Source of the DNA: Periplaneta americana
Taxonomy: Eukaryota > Arthropoda > Insecta > Blattodea > Blattidae
Reading direction: 5' to 3'
NCBI RefSeq assembly: GCF_040183065.1
Contig: NC_091132.1
Coordinates: 159,004,102-159,068,101 of the forward strand
Length of the DNA: 64,000 nt
This document shows positions 43,789 to 55,239 of the stretch, in pieces. The notes under the pieces are model-generated. The model was not told the origin of the DNA. It was given only the letters and a program-made list of their open reading frames with translations, and did no database searches. Made by a program: the position numbers and the translations under genes. Each line of letters begins with the position of its first letter. Positions within the stretch are counted from its first letter, which is position 1.

Positions 43789-46039
43789 TAGGGCCCGGAT
43801 AATTATGTAATTACATGTTTTTTTTCTATCAACATTAAGATATGAGATTTGTGATATGTTGGAGTTTCATGCCAATTAGAGCCTAAAAACGTAAACTTGA
43901 AAGTACATATTTTTACATATTTGCTCTTTAGTACATATTCTTACATATTTTGCTCTTAAGTACATATTTTTACATATTTATTAATATTTCCATGCTTAAT
44001 TGCAATTTTATTCGTTATTACATGCCTGTATATCCTACAAGTGTATGACCTTGCGTGAGAAGGTCAAAAAGGTTTTCTGTCTTGAATCTCTCTGCCTGTC
44101 TGTCGGTCACATGAGGCGCACCTTGCCTCTGCATGTCCAAGCCATGCCAGGTCACCAATTGAAGCGCCAATTAGTCGCAGTTAGCTCGTGTGTGTAGATT
44201 GAACAATAACTTTCTGTTGTGTGACCTCACCATTTAATTCCTTTTTAATTTCAAGTTAAATGTTGCACTAAAAGATGCCGAAGGACAAAATCTCACTCTG
44301 TGTAGAGTTAAAGCATTACACAGAGGAATTTGACAATTTATCCACAGATGGAAAGGTACTTTTTGCCTTGTTTGTGAGAAGAATGTGCCCTGTTCTCAAC
44401 GTTTTCAAGTCCTGGAACACTTATCCACGTCACATCATCGGGCCCTTGCTTCGAAACCATATCTCAAAAGCAGTTCTTACTCACTGAACCTCAACTCAGA
44501 AACGTCCAGAACCTCAGAAATCTCAGTTTGCAAGTGATCTGCGCCGTGCTATGGTTTGTGCTGATATCCCTATTTGGAAGTTAAAAAATCCAGCGCTGTG
44601 CGAGTTTCTTGAGAAATACACACGTGAAACTGTGCCAGATTAATCTACAATCAGAAAGAACTGTGCACCTGACGTATACATGGAAACAATCAACTCTATT
44701 CATTTGGAAATTGGTGCTGATGATCTCATTTGGATTTCAATTGACGAGGCAATTGATGTATAGGAATGATATATTGGAAATGTTATAGTGGGCGTGTTGA
44801 AAGATAATGAAGCGAGTAAGCTTGTGTTGTTAACTTGTGAGATGTTATCAAATGCAATCATAAAAATATTGTTAAATTATTTAATGATGCAATTGGGCTT
44901 TTGTGGCCCAATGGGATGAAACACAGTAATGTCTTCCTTCTTGTGACTGATGCAGCACCATATATGTGCAAAGCTGCCACAGCTTTCCAAGTTTTATATC
45001 CTAAAATGTTACATCTCACATGTCTTGTGCATGCATTCCATCACATAGCAGAACTGGTTCCATCTCAATATTCTAAAGATGACACACTAATTTCGAATAC
45101 AAATAAAGTATTTTTAAAGGCTTACAACAGAGTTGACAAATTCGAAGAACTGTTTCCTGAGCTTCCACTCCTTCATTCAATCTTAACGAGGTGGGGAAGC
45201 AGGATTGATGCTGTAGGCTACTACCCAAAGAATTTTAATTCTGTGAAACAAGTTGTCCAGCATTTTTATTCCCAAGATGCAGGCTGTAAAAACAGCAAAG
45301 CAATCATTTAGTGATGCAAAGCTTAAAAATAATATTGCTTACATCCAGTGCAATTTTTCGCATTTATGCATTGCCATTAAATCTTTGGAGACATCTTCTT
45401 CCATACTCTCAAACAGGCTTGATGTTGTTCATTCTGCAGTCACGTCTCTGAAAAGTCTACAAGGGCCGGTTGTAGCTGCAGTGAAGGATACGCTTTCTTC
45501 CAGTTTGAAGAAAAACCGAGGATTCAAGGCTATCAGTGCTATTAACAGAGTGCTAAATGAAAGTAGTACCGAAGTCTTTAAAATTGAGTACACACCAGAA
45601 GTTTAAATATGCACCCATTACATAATATGAATTTGAACAATCATTTAGACAGTACAAAGCCATGTTACACGATAACAGGAGACATTTTCTATTTGACAAT
45701 TTCAAACACATGTTTGTTCCTTATTGTTATGGTGTTCGTGATGTGGAAAATTAACAGCAATATGTAATTTTTAATTTTTAAGTTATTTACATGCATCTCC
45801 AGATTATTATATCTAGTTGTAATATTGGATCCATAATATGGTATGTGTTAAGATATGACGTGATTCTGTAGGTAGCCTATCAGCAACATATTTCAAGAAA
45901 ATGTAGGGAAATTATGATATTATGTTACATATTTCTTGATATTTTAATGGTTTTATTATATATTTCAAGATTTTAAAATACATATATATATATATGTACA
46001 TATTTCACTGAATTTTAGTACATAACAATCCGGGCCCTA
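43789..46039 (+). mobile_element. hAT element nested in the DDE relic, 8-bp duplication GTCATGGG
   Basis: Ends: left TAGGGCCCGGATAATTATG, right in reverse TAGGGCCCGGATTGTTATG. GTCATGGG flanks both (43781-43788 and 46040-46047). Subterminal 'agtacatatttttacatattt' motifs repeat at both ends. Removing the element joins the host transposase codons again. Coding strand plus. Confidence 0.95.
44275..45606 (+). pseudogene. hAT transposase relic
   Basis: Start MPKDKISLCVELKHYTEEF with LSTDGKVLFALFV; LLTEPQLRNVQNLR-like segment in another frame; LKNPALCEFLEKYTRETVPD; DLIWISIDEAIDV (first catalytic Asp) followed by stops; HSNVFLLVTDAAPYMCKAAT (second catalytic Asp) with YPKMLHLTCLVHAFHHIAEL; LLHSILTRWGSRIDAVGYYP; and a C-terminal frame at 45253-45606. 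Several stops and shifts. A minus-strand relative of the same family is at 55240-56110, whose LFLSDVAAYIVKAGAGLKVL matches TDAAPYMCKAATAFQVL in position. Confidence 0.88.
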
Positions 46040-46047
46040 GTCATGGG

Positions 46048-46215
46048 TGACTTAAATTTACAGAAATTAATGCAAGTGACAAAAACTGCACTTTCTCTTG
46101 TGACAAATGAAGACTGAGAAGGATTCTGTAGACACATTGAAAATATAGATGAACAATACTGGGAAAAAGATGAACTCCTATCATATGTGATTAATGAAAT
46201 TCGTGGGTTTGAGTT
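46048..46215 (+). pseudogene. DDE transposase relic, C-terminal end
   Basis: Continues the DDE relic after the hAT insertion: GDLNLQKLMQVTKTALSLVT, a TGA where Trp is expected, then EGFCRHIENIDEQYWEKDEL. The reading frame resumes when the hAT and one GTCATGGG are left out. Confidence 0.85.
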
Positions 46216-46794
46216 TTCGCCTTGATTTTCTTGTGCTACAATGTCTGTGTATGTATCACTTGTAACTTCGTATATTTGTATTACATACTTTACATATAAT
46301 ATTCCCGTCATTCACTTCAAAATACTCACCAAATTCCGATGCAAAAATATGCACCTGAAAACCTTCAACCTTGGACATTATTATTCAGCACTTACGCTGT
46401 TTACGCATGCTAGAGTACTGACTGGTAAACGAATAGCCAACTTGATAGTGATAACTGATAATATTAATAATACTGATGACTGGTGGTGAAAACAGTAACA
46501 CCACACTTGAATGTGACTTGCTCAATAGCTTCTGCTATGAGGTAGGAACAGAACACAATTTTTAGACAGCTGGTAGCAGGCTAGCATTACTAATAGGGGT
46601 CACTATCGCGAACTGTAGGGTCGCGTCGCATTTGTCAGGTTCCAGATTAGAGTCTTCAACAGTACCTTAGACATTTCCCACCTCAAAATAAAATTCAAAA
46701 CTGTTGTTTTAGCAACTCAAGGAATGTCACAGATGTTAATCACACCCGAAGGAATTGAAGACCAACCGAAATTACTCTTGTTTCATGTACGTTA
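46216..46794. other. no gene seen
   Basis: AT-rich, no recognisable repeat. Confidence 0.3.
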
Positions 46795-46848
46795 TGTACT
46801 GGGTGGTCCAAAAAATATCTACCATGTTCAAAAAGTTGTTGCTGTTTT

Positions 46849-47124
46849 CTAATGCCAGGCATTTGACAAAGTCATTTGACCTCTTGCAATCCAATATTTT
46901 TCAAAGATATTGTCATGGTCAGCCACTGAAGCACAGATTTTAAGGTGTTCTGAATCCATTTCTTGGTTTGAGTTGCACAATGGGTAGTTAGGAGACTGAT
47001 ATATTCCAATTCTAGGCAGGTGTTTGGCCAAACGGTCATGGCCTGTTGCCAGTCTAAATGCAGCTACTGACAATTTGCGTGGTAAATCGGGAATTAACTG
47101 TGGATTATGAACCTCCAGAACCAA
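46849..47124 (-). pseudogene. RNase H-type LINE C-terminal fragment
   Basis: Open minus frame of 91 codons: LIPDLPRKLSVAAFRLATGH, DRLAKHLPRIGIYQSPNYPL, CNSNQEMDSEHLKICASVAD. It is the segment after RNase H with the Cys/His knuckle (CxxC-like PLCN ... HLKIC). It is unbroken and relatively young, but only a fragment. Confidence 0.8.
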
Positions 47125-47129
47125 AATAT

Positions 47130-47710
47130 ACGAAGTGAAACTTGTACAATGTGTTCATTACATTGCCCTATTTTGTTCTAGATGACTGAAGTGTGTATAA
47201 TTCGTGATTCTTGATCATTGACGAAATGACACTTAATATCCTGAACAACGTGTATTTGCCATTACAGAGTATTACAGATCAAATGACAGTCCGAAGATAA
47301 TTTTAAACAAAATTTCACTGAAGGAATGGTCAATTCTCAGTGTTATGACGCAATACTGGAAGACGAGATTATTTCTTTTCTGTATCATATTATCTCTGGT
47401 GAGAAAATGGAGTACCATTTATTGACACCCAGCCACTGAATGAGCATTTTGGCAATAGTGATCTTGCTTCACACTCGGAGATGTGTGGACTGGTCAGATC
47501 TCAATCCTTGTGGATATATCTTAAAGACAGAGTGCACTGGGATCGGTCAGCAACAAATTAATTACATAAAACGTGCAATTCAAGAATAAATTTATGTCAT
47601 TTCACCAGAACTTCTTCGAAAAATAACCTCCAATTTTGCAATCAAACTGTGTCGTATACAATGAGTAGCAGGAGGACACTTTGAAAATATTTTCCTCTAC
47701 ATAAGATAAG
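47130..47710 (+). pseudogene. mariner/Tc1-like transposase relic, C-terminal part
   Basis: Broken plus frames: WSDLNPCGY (family SPDLNPCDYFLWG, with the catalytic Asp kept), LKDRVHWDR, then VISPELLRKITSNFAIKLC and, after a TGA, VAGGHFENIFLY (family GGHFExxL). A possible left end of the element is 'tactgggtggtccaaaaaatatc' at 46797, with the LINE fragment lying inside. The right end was not found. Confidence 0.6.
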
Positions 47711-48644
47711 ATATTAGTAAAAGTGCATTCGTAATTTCTCTCTAAATCTTTTCATTTCTGCATAATCGTACATTAATTTTGGTTGGTAGGTATTCTCTGG
47801 AACACCATATGTGTGGCTGGCTTCAGATGATGAAATGTCTATTGTGTGTTCAAAACATTCTTGTGGATAACAATAGTTTGTTATTATTTGTAATCAAATA
47901 TATAACTACACTGGACATAGAAGAGCTACAAACAAAATGATAAGATCATAAACATATGTCCTACAGTTAGCTCTCCAATCACCACGAGGCTATCCAGGTC
48001 TGAGAAGACCAGAATAGTATTGAAAAGGTCAGTAGCATTTTGTAAGATATAGAACAGACCTTCAAGATCCCTGAATCGGTTGAGGACAGAAAATTAGGCA
48101 CTGTTAAACTATATATCAAATCTGAAAATATACTAATTTATTCATACATATAAATTTAATAAAATAATAGTAATACAAAGTTATATGTTTCGGTAATGAA
48201 TTGTGTTAATGTGTTCCCGCATCTCAAACGATACACTTGATTTCCCTCTGAAAATCGAATACAGAAAACTAGTTACATTTCCCAGATTGTAAGTTTTTCC
48301 CGTTTTCTTACTTTTTTTACCTTGAACTAAATCTTCCATAATTTGAGAGCCATCTATGTTTTTTCCCCACAATATAATTATTTTCAACATGGAATCTATT
48401 CGCCTATATACACACATTTATTTTGTGTTCGTGTTTAAAAAGTAGACCTAATGGCTTGTTAGGAATGGTAATGACCTTACACCTTAAACAATAAACAATC
48501 AATTATATGCTACTAAACCTCTGGGAACTTCATATACATCTTCCTTATTTTTTATGCAAACCTTTCTTTCTTTTTTCTTTTTTTTTAATTAAAACAAATC
48601 TAGCAATCCTAAAACTGGTTTTTATGTATTTTATTTCTCTAGTG
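47711..48644. other. unassigned 78-codon minus frame at 48181-48417
   Basis: It reads MCVYRRIDSMLKIIILWGKN and later GKKSKKTGKTYNLGNVTSF. I know no family and see no splice context. The remainder is AT-rich. Confidence 0.2.
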
Positions 48645-49665
48645 CAGCATGATGTCCAAACGACTTTCAGTTAAAACAGCGCCGGGCATGAGAGCGGCTC
48701 AGTTTAGCCGGCCAGAGCTGCTCTCGCTCTTCAATTGCAGAACACTCACGCAGTGGCGGACTCGCATTACAGCTACCTTCCCTGCATTAATGTAACAAGA
48801 GCCACGGTTGTTCTAGTCATTCAGTCTGTCAGTACATAATAGTTTATAAGGATATCACATCAATCCATTGTAAGTATAGACTTTATAACACTCTTATTAA
48901 TTTAAGGCACGGGCCTCCAATCTGCGCCGAATCACTTGCAAGATGCTACTTGCATAAGCTCATGACCTGGGGTGGGAGAGTTGAAGATGTGGACAGCAAC
49001 AGGTGTGTTAACTAGAACAGTGGCGGGTTTATTGTATGCTAGACATCATTGGGGAAGTTCGTGTACTTCTACTCGATGCAAATCACAATTTGTTAATTAA
49101 CACACATAAATATATAAACAAACTATAGACATTTGAAGTTTTCTTTTAAATTCGAGACGTTGATTTTCTGTTTTAATTCTTGAACCATGGATATAAAACT
49201 TTTGAGTTTTTAATCTACGGAGAGGACTGTGTGAATGCCAATTGTTTCCTGGTATTCTGATAAGTTTTTCATATTGAATCAGTGCTTTTTCTTCTATTAT
49301 CATTTTGATGCTGTTAATATTAGTGAGGAAAAATGTACAAAGTTATGAATTGTAGCATTAATCTGCCTAGATATGTCATTAGATATTTCAGTTCTTCATG
49401 CAACAGTTTGTCGAGAAAGGTGTAAACTGCGAAAGTGTTGCAATTCTTTGGGGCACAAAATTTCTGCGACTTTAACCATGCATGTTTTTACAGACTCGCT
49501 TTCCTGAAATGATTTGAGAGATTTGGCTATCTCCCATGACACAGTTTAACTAACAAGTATTCTTTTTCTGTCATGTCAGGTGCAGGAACGTCAATATGCA
49601 GAGCATGCTTATTTAACAGGTTCTTTTGGCCAATCTACTCCTGGAATAATGAGGGAATAATATGC

Positions 49666-49710
<45 letters not shown>

Positions 49711-50080
49711 GTAATATAATATCCAATAACGCTAATATAATAATATTTATAATAATCAATAATACATTTCTACTCAGCATATTGAGAATGCAATGCAACA
49801 GGCCGGAAATTATCTTGGAACATATAAGACATTGTACATTATCACCATCTTCAAAGCAAACAAACTCTAGTTCCCACTCTACATTAAATTTGGAGGTCGA
49901 AGGCTTGGACAGAGACATTCGTAAACCATCTTATACATCCAGTACGCCCGCCACTGCCTTGTTTACTGTATCAAGCACACGCTATGGCAATCAGGGTGCC
50001 TTACGGGGGAGGAGGGAGAATGAAGGGGATTACATTGCAGGTTGCATAGTGATTCGCGAATCACCTTTTGGACATCTCTG
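48645..50080 (-). mobile_element. hAT relic (GTF2IRD2/SCAND3-like transposase)
   Basis: The element's 5' end at 50080 (minus) reads CAGAGATGTCCAAAAGGTG; the other end at 48645 reads CAGCATGATGTCCAAACG. No 8-bp duplication is evident, so the left limit is tentative. The minus-strand protein starts MSLSKPSTSKFNVEWELEF with a BED-like CLICSK, breaks at an AAT microsatellite, and continues at 49560-49370 as VSWEIAKSLKSFQESESVKT, CMVKVAEILCPKELQHFRSL, HLSRQTVA then a stop. This is the order seen in GTF2IRD2-type hAT transposases (AxxIAKxxKPF ... VKxCxxxxAExLCP ... LSRxTVxxR). The rest is decayed. Confidence 0.75.
49668..49709. repeat. (AAT)n microsatellite
   Basis: About 14 units inside the hAT relic. 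Confidence 0.95.
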
Positions 50081-50389
50081 ATTTAAGGGGTTAGGTACAA
50101 CTTACAGCAGTAAAAGTTTTGTAAATATTCAACATTTTTTCCTCCATTACTGTATCTTCTATAATAATGAAAGTTGGTATGTGTAAAACACTGTCCTTCT
50201 GCTACCCCATCCAGATTGGAACTTGTGCTAGCTCGACTGGAAGTGCAACAGTAATGCATTCCAACTCTAAGTTCATTCCTTCTATACTTATGCATGTAAA
50301 TTAATACACAATTTAAGTGTTCAATATTACTTAGCAGTAATAAAGTCTTCAACAGTGCACTGGTAATTATTCTCGCTATTAGCCCCAAT
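50081..50389. other. no gene seen
   Basis: No recognisable element. Confidence 0.25.
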
Positions 50390-50765
50390 GTTCATGGGTT
50401 CAACCTGACTGGCAGTGATGCATTTTATTACTCCATGGGAAACAAAGAAATAAAAATTCTTTGTTATGTAGATGTCGTTGTTTTATTTGCTGAAATGTTG
50501 ATGATCTCCAGCGATCATTTCACCAGTTTAACATGACTGTATATCATCAAAAGACTAAAACTATAACAATCTCGATTTCCTATAATACACAAGTTGTTGT
50601 GGTTAATAATGTTATTGATCAAGTGTCGAAATTAAAATTTTTAAAAATAAATATTACTATCTATGCAAGTTTGAAGTAACCATTTGAACAAACGAATAAA
50701 GGTAACAGAATTCCAGTATATTTAAGGGAAACAATTTGGAAAAATTAACATTTCAGAGATAGAGC
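50390..50765 (+). pseudogene. LINE RT relic (family D)
   Basis: Broken plus frames: ILCYVDVVVLFAEM (family LCYADDVVLFAEN; the second catalytic Asp is lost), FNMTVYHQKTKTITISIS, QVVVVNNVIDQVSKLKFLK-INIT, and IPVYLRETIWKN. Matches the palm-to-thumb part of another cockroach LINE; old and very decayed. Confidence 0.7.
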
Positions 50766-51040
50766 CAGAACAGGTCACATTGTCACTCAATTGTACCTAC
50801 ACCGATTTCACCTTTCTGATAATCCTACTTGTCTGTGGTGCAATAATCATGATGAAGATCTGGAACACATTCTTCTATACTGTCCATCCATAAACCACAA
50901 AAGAAGTAAATTAAAATCATCAGTACCAGTTGCAGAAGACACAGCCCTGCAGTAGGCTATATATTGACTACACCCCACCTCTGGCTACTAGCAACAGGCA
51001 TCTATAATGAACAGCGATCAAAATACCCCCCATTTCTCGT
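50766..51040 (+). pseudogene. RNase H-type LINE tail fragment
   Basis: RARTGHIVTQLYLHRFHLSD, NPTCLWCNNHDEDLEHILLY, CPSINHKRSKL: the Cys/His knuckle region after RNase H (CxWC ... HILxxCP), then HPTSGY/TPHLWLLATGIYN at the end. Likely a separate element from the RT piece just upstream. Confidence 0.75.
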
Positions 51041-52440
51041 GAAAAAAACAACTGAATAGACTACAGTGGACTATAGTGGACTTTATGTTGTCAGCAAACA
51101 GCTGGATACATTAAGAAGATTGATTTGAACATTTTAGAGATGACCCAAAAGGCAAAAGTAAACAAATCAATTGTGAAACCAATTTTATTACAGTTGAAAC
51201 TAATTGATATGTAACCCAGTTCTGATTTTGTGTGTCCTGGCAAAGCAGCACTTTATTATAGTTGCATCGTTGACTCCTCCTCTTTGCTTAAGCCTTAGGA
51301 AGGGAAGGCTTTAAAGTCTAGGCAGATAGTATCATATCGAAAGAGCCAAAATGGCGGGTGATTATATTAAGTATTTATCGAGCCTTAGGAAGTGCATAAC
51401 GTTATAAGCAGCGAATCACAAGACACACACATTTAAATGTAGCAACGTGATTGGCTGTCGGAAATAAGAGTGACAGGATTATACCTATAAATTTTCTCTG
51501 AGTTATATATTATAAGTAATTTAATTCAGGAAGGATATTCAATTAATGAAGGGCATGCATCTTCATATGAAGCGACATTCCAAAATTAGTCCTGGCTTCA
51601 CTATGGTTCACTCATTATCACTTCAATATTGCGATCACAAAGGCCTGCAGCTGCTCTCGATGCTGAGAGAGACAACATGGCATGGCTGATCACACCCATA
51701 GCGAGGGGAGGTGGTGTCATTGGTCACACAAATTACATTGGTTCGTGGTCTAACATTAGCATTCCACTGTGGCTCATAGTCTTCTTAAAGTAAGCATTTT
51801 AAATTCTGCCATTTTTTTGTTTCATCACTGATCCCGGAACAGTGTCCATTAAATCGGTGTGGGTAAAGACATATTCTACAACAAAACATAATAACAGACG
51901 TTCTCAAAAGAACTTGGAAACAGGATCCACACAACTCACGAGAACAAAGCAAGCAAAGCAACCACTCTGTGAAAGCAAAGAATAATGGCACCACATTACT
52001 ATCTGATACTACTGATTACTGAGAGTCTATTCAATATTTCTGGCTTCATTATCACAAAATCCACTTCAAAAGTATTCCTTAAAAGTGGGATTTTCCTTAA
52101 ACCAGTTTCCTTAAAAGCGCGAATTAATTACATTATTCTTATGGTAATTTGGCTGGGCCTTAATAGATTATTCCTTAAAAACGGAATTTCTTAAAAGTGG
52201 CAATGTTAAAAAGGGGTTTTACAAGTCTAATATCATACAGTCACGAAGTTTGAGATGATATTTGGCATTTCTCGTGATACAGCGCTGCAAGCAGTTAGCA
52301 CCTCGGAGTACTAGGAACAATAGACTGTGCCGTACTATTCCACATTGTTCCCTGTGAAGAAAAGTTGTGTAAACTGTGAAATGTTCATTATCGGTTGTAA
52401 TAAATGTTAATGGCTAAAATACAATAATTGGAATAATAAT
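51041..52440. other. no gene seen; repeated 'gccttaggaag'
   Basis: The phrase 'agccttaggaag' occurs at about 51290 and 51380 around 'gagccaaaatggcggg'. A minus frame at 51785-51994 is Cys-rich but unrecognised. The last 150 bases precede the THAP exon and may hold its promoter. Confidence 0.3.
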
Positions 52441-52525
52441 ATGGGACAAGAAAGAGACGTTTGTAGTGCTATAAACTGTAAGAAAAACAAGCCAGAGTTA
52501 TCCTTCTTCCGAAAGAGCCAGCAAG
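52441..52525 (+). CDS. THAP-type zinc-finger first exon (partial)
   Basis: ATG at 52441 opens MGQERDVCSAINCKKNKPEL followed by SFFRKSQQ, then an excellent splice donor (CAAG|GTGAGT, intron from 52526). THAP domains start with a Cys-x(2-4)-Cys pair (here CSAINC), and insect ones often read CSxxNCxxxKKxPELSFFRFP. The second half (Trp, C-x2-H) must lie in a later exon. THAP domains bind DNA through zinc and occur in transcription factors and in P-element transposases, so this could be a host gene or a P-type element. I found no further exon with confidence. No frameshift is visible. Confidence 0.6.
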
Positions 52526-52655
52526 GTGAGTTCATAAAACATACTATGTACCGTACTTCATGAAAATAATAAATAAACCTTATGTATTTATTATTTCAAT
52601 AAAGGAAGGAAAGTGTCAAAAACACGATAACGAAAGTATAATATGTTTTGTCGTC

Positions 52656-52823
52656 TGCTAGGGAAGGGGTCTGTGATGAGTAGAGCTCTATATAGACAGA
52701 GTACCGCAAAGTGCTAGGGAAGGGGTCTGTGATGAGTAGAGCTCTATATAGACAGAGTACCGCAAAGTGCTAGGGAAGGGGTCTGTGATGAGTAGAGCTC
52801 TATATAGACAGAGTACTGCAAAG
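52656..52823. repeat. 56-bp tandem repeat, 3 units
   Basis: TGCTAGGGAAGGGGTCTGTG starts at 52656, 52712 and 52768. Units are nearly identical and contain two small palindromes, TAGAGCTCTA and TCTATATAGA. Confidence 0.96.
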
Positions 52824-53095
52824 GTCGGTGGCTGGACCCAAGCGCTTGCTCTGTTAACATTGCTGGAATAGCGAAATTGACGCTCTCTCTGTTTTTATGC
52901 TGCAAATTCCATTCTAGGGCACTGAAATAATTGTAAATACACTGACATGTAGCTAAATGTTTCACGCATGACCTATGAACTTTTAAATGTAACATCTCAA
53001 TTAGAAGCATTGCAAATACATGTTACTCGCGTATTAGCTCTGGCAAAGAGAGAGAGAGAGTAAATGTACAATGTAGACCTACTGCAAGAATTACT
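52824..53095. other. no feature recognised
   Basis: A (GA)n patch at 53047-53059; otherwise nothing. Confidence 0.25.
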
Positions 53096-53302
53096 GTACC
53101 TCTTTTTAGCAAATATATTTTGTTATCATTTAGAGACTTATCTAACCTCTCTGTCCGTGATTCATTTTCTTTCAAGGCTTTGTTTAACTTATTTTTGATC
53201 ACATCAAGCACACCAATTTCCTGCTCCATCTGCTGTGAATCTTTCTCCAGGCCACAGTTGCATTCTCCTGGTGGAATGGGTAAATCTCCACAGTGCTGCT
53301 AG
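53096..53302 (-). CDS. exon-like stretch with coiled-coil character, unrecognised
   Basis: On the minus strand, after a possible acceptor (AG at 53303-53304), an open frame reads QHCGDLPIPPGECNCGLEKD, SQQMEQEIGVLDVIKNKLNK, ALKENESRTERLDKSLNDNK, IYLLKR, followed by a plausible donor (GAG|GTACAGT). The second half has heptad-like spacing (I, L, V, I, L, L) and high charge, as in a coiled coil. The length, 207 bases, is a whole number of codons. I do not know the family. It is not one of the COG4 parts I recognise. Confidence 0.35.
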
Positions 53303-53544
53303 CCTGTGTCATACTTAAAATGGAAAATATTATGAAAAATAAGAAAGCTGTATGCCTAATACAAATTGTATTATATAATTATATATTGTTATAATATAAT
53401 TAAGATATATAATATATTATATCTTATATTGTATTATATTATGTTAAATTTTATTTATTTATTTTATATATTATTATATTATATCTGCAGTGCTTGGGAA
53501 AAGTGACATAAGTCAATTTCCACAAACCTTTTTTGATAATTTAT
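53303..53544. other. very AT-rich, near-palindromic stretch
   Basis: 53360-53485 is almost pure A/T with overlapping partial palindromes around 'agatatataatatattatatct'. Confidence 0.6.
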
Positions 53545-53720
53545 TGACAGATGGCGGACTTATGTGAGGACGACATTGAACCTCCGGATTCCTTTTCTGT
53601 TGGAGCCACTGTTAATTACTGATGATGGGACAGCAGTAACCCCAAAACATGTCTGATTAAAGAAGCCTTGATGAAAATATTGTGTTCATACAACTGTATT
53701 AATTATTTATTATATTTAAG
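53545..53720 (+). mobile_element. LINE family B 3' end fragment plus unknown tail
   Basis: 'gatggcggacttatgtgagg' and 'gaacctccggattcctttt' match the last codons and untranslated start of LINE family B (compare 27510-27548). The following 'ctgatgatgggacagcagtaacc' and 'aaaacatgtctgattaaag' are not in that family and recall Penelope-type ends. Confidence 0.6.
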
Positions 53721-55239
53721 TTATATTTTCAGAATATGTGTAATTTGTTATAGATAAATGTGATTTAATAACTTCAATGAAATGTAAGGATGCTGTGAAG
53801 CTTTCACTGACATCTCCCACATCATTGATGGAACATGAGCTCATAATGATGTTTTTTGTGCTTGTTGTTGATAGTAGTTTGACTACATTTGCTTGTTTGT
53901 GTTACCTTACTCGTTTTACTTTGTTCAAGAATTACTTGGAAATTGGTGTGTTAATCGAAGTGCTCTGGTGTCAGAGTTGGAAGTCATACTGCAGGGAAGT
54001 GAGCTCTGTCACCGCATGCAGGATACTTCATGAAGGCTGTAGCTATGGATGCTTTAGAAGAGGGTTCACAGACATCCAGTATGTCTACTTCATAGTTAGG
54101 AAATGTATAAGGTAAGTAGAGTTAGCACCTAATTTTCGTGTAAATATGGACTTGTGGTGTCACTTTCTTTTTCTACACTTCAGAGTCTAGACATTGTGAA
54201 ATTTTCAGCTTTACAGCTCTTTCAGTGTTCACCGGATCTGTACTCTTATTGATCTTGTTTAGTCTTTGGATTGTAGTAGGAAGCTGTTTTAAGTAGTCTG
54301 TAGTTTTTTTCATTCCGAGTAAATAATGTTCTGCCCATTTCACTCTGCATCCTACAACTTCGTTACCGAATTTATTTGGAACTCAACTCTTACATTTTCA
54401 TTCAAAACTTTCATTTCAGCTACCTGTATATTTTATCGTATTTATTTTGTGCTAGTGCCCAAATTATCAGCCATAAAGTAAAATGTTTAAGAAGCATTTT
54501 AATAGAATAGACATAAAGTCTCTGACTTTACCTTATTTCCTGCCATTGCAATATGTAACGAGAATTATTCTGAGACTCTTGTTGGTGTTGTGTCTGTCAC
54601 TACAGAATATATATATTCGTTAAGTTGCAGTTCTTCCTGTGTCACACTGCTGGGACTCGCACACTAAATAAACTGAAGAGCAGTATTATGTGTTGACATT
54701 GTTATTGTATTTCCAGTATCTGGTACAGTAAAACAGAATGCTGTTTGTTTAATAAACAGGGTTTTTGAAAAGGATTAACACCTTGTAGAAATAGGAAAAT
54801 AAGATCATTTTCTGTGTCCAAGAATGTGCTTCAGATAAACATTATGAGCTTAAGTGAAGAAAATTTTGAGAAATTAGTTGCAGTAAGCTTATGTTGTTTC
54901 AAAATAAAATATAAATGTAACATCTCGTAGAACTCAATTTTGATAGTGCATATTTTTAATGTTTTTTTTTACTTCATTGTTCATGTTTTGTTGTATGATG
55001 GTGCATGAATGCATGCATGTTTTAAGATTTGACAGTGCATGGAAATCCAGATATCAGTTAAGCTGAGACAAGAGAAGAAGAGCCAAAGACATAAGAGAGT
55101 TTTCACACTCCGCCTGTCTGTAATTCTATCATGATGCCATTAATTGCAGAGCCCATCAGAATCAAGACATATATGCTACTGTAATAAGTAAAGCGCGGAT
55201 TTCTAAGCACAATCAAACGGTAAAATAGGAACGAAAAAT
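53721..55239. other. no gene seen
   Basis: A 112-codon plus frame (53777-54115) is unrecognised. The minus strand near 54300-54360 reads GCRVKWAEHYLLG and may be LINE debris. Otherwise AT-rich. Confidence 0.25.

Noticed and set aside
49662-50081. 139-codon plus frame with an Asn run
   Set aside because: It comes from the AAT microsatellite and lies antisense to the hAT relic.
53096-53302. Next COG4 exon after 57067
   Set aside because: The translation has no likeness to the COG4 segment that follows VETYYG, and its entry phase is not the required phase 1 with Pro-Gly-Arg.
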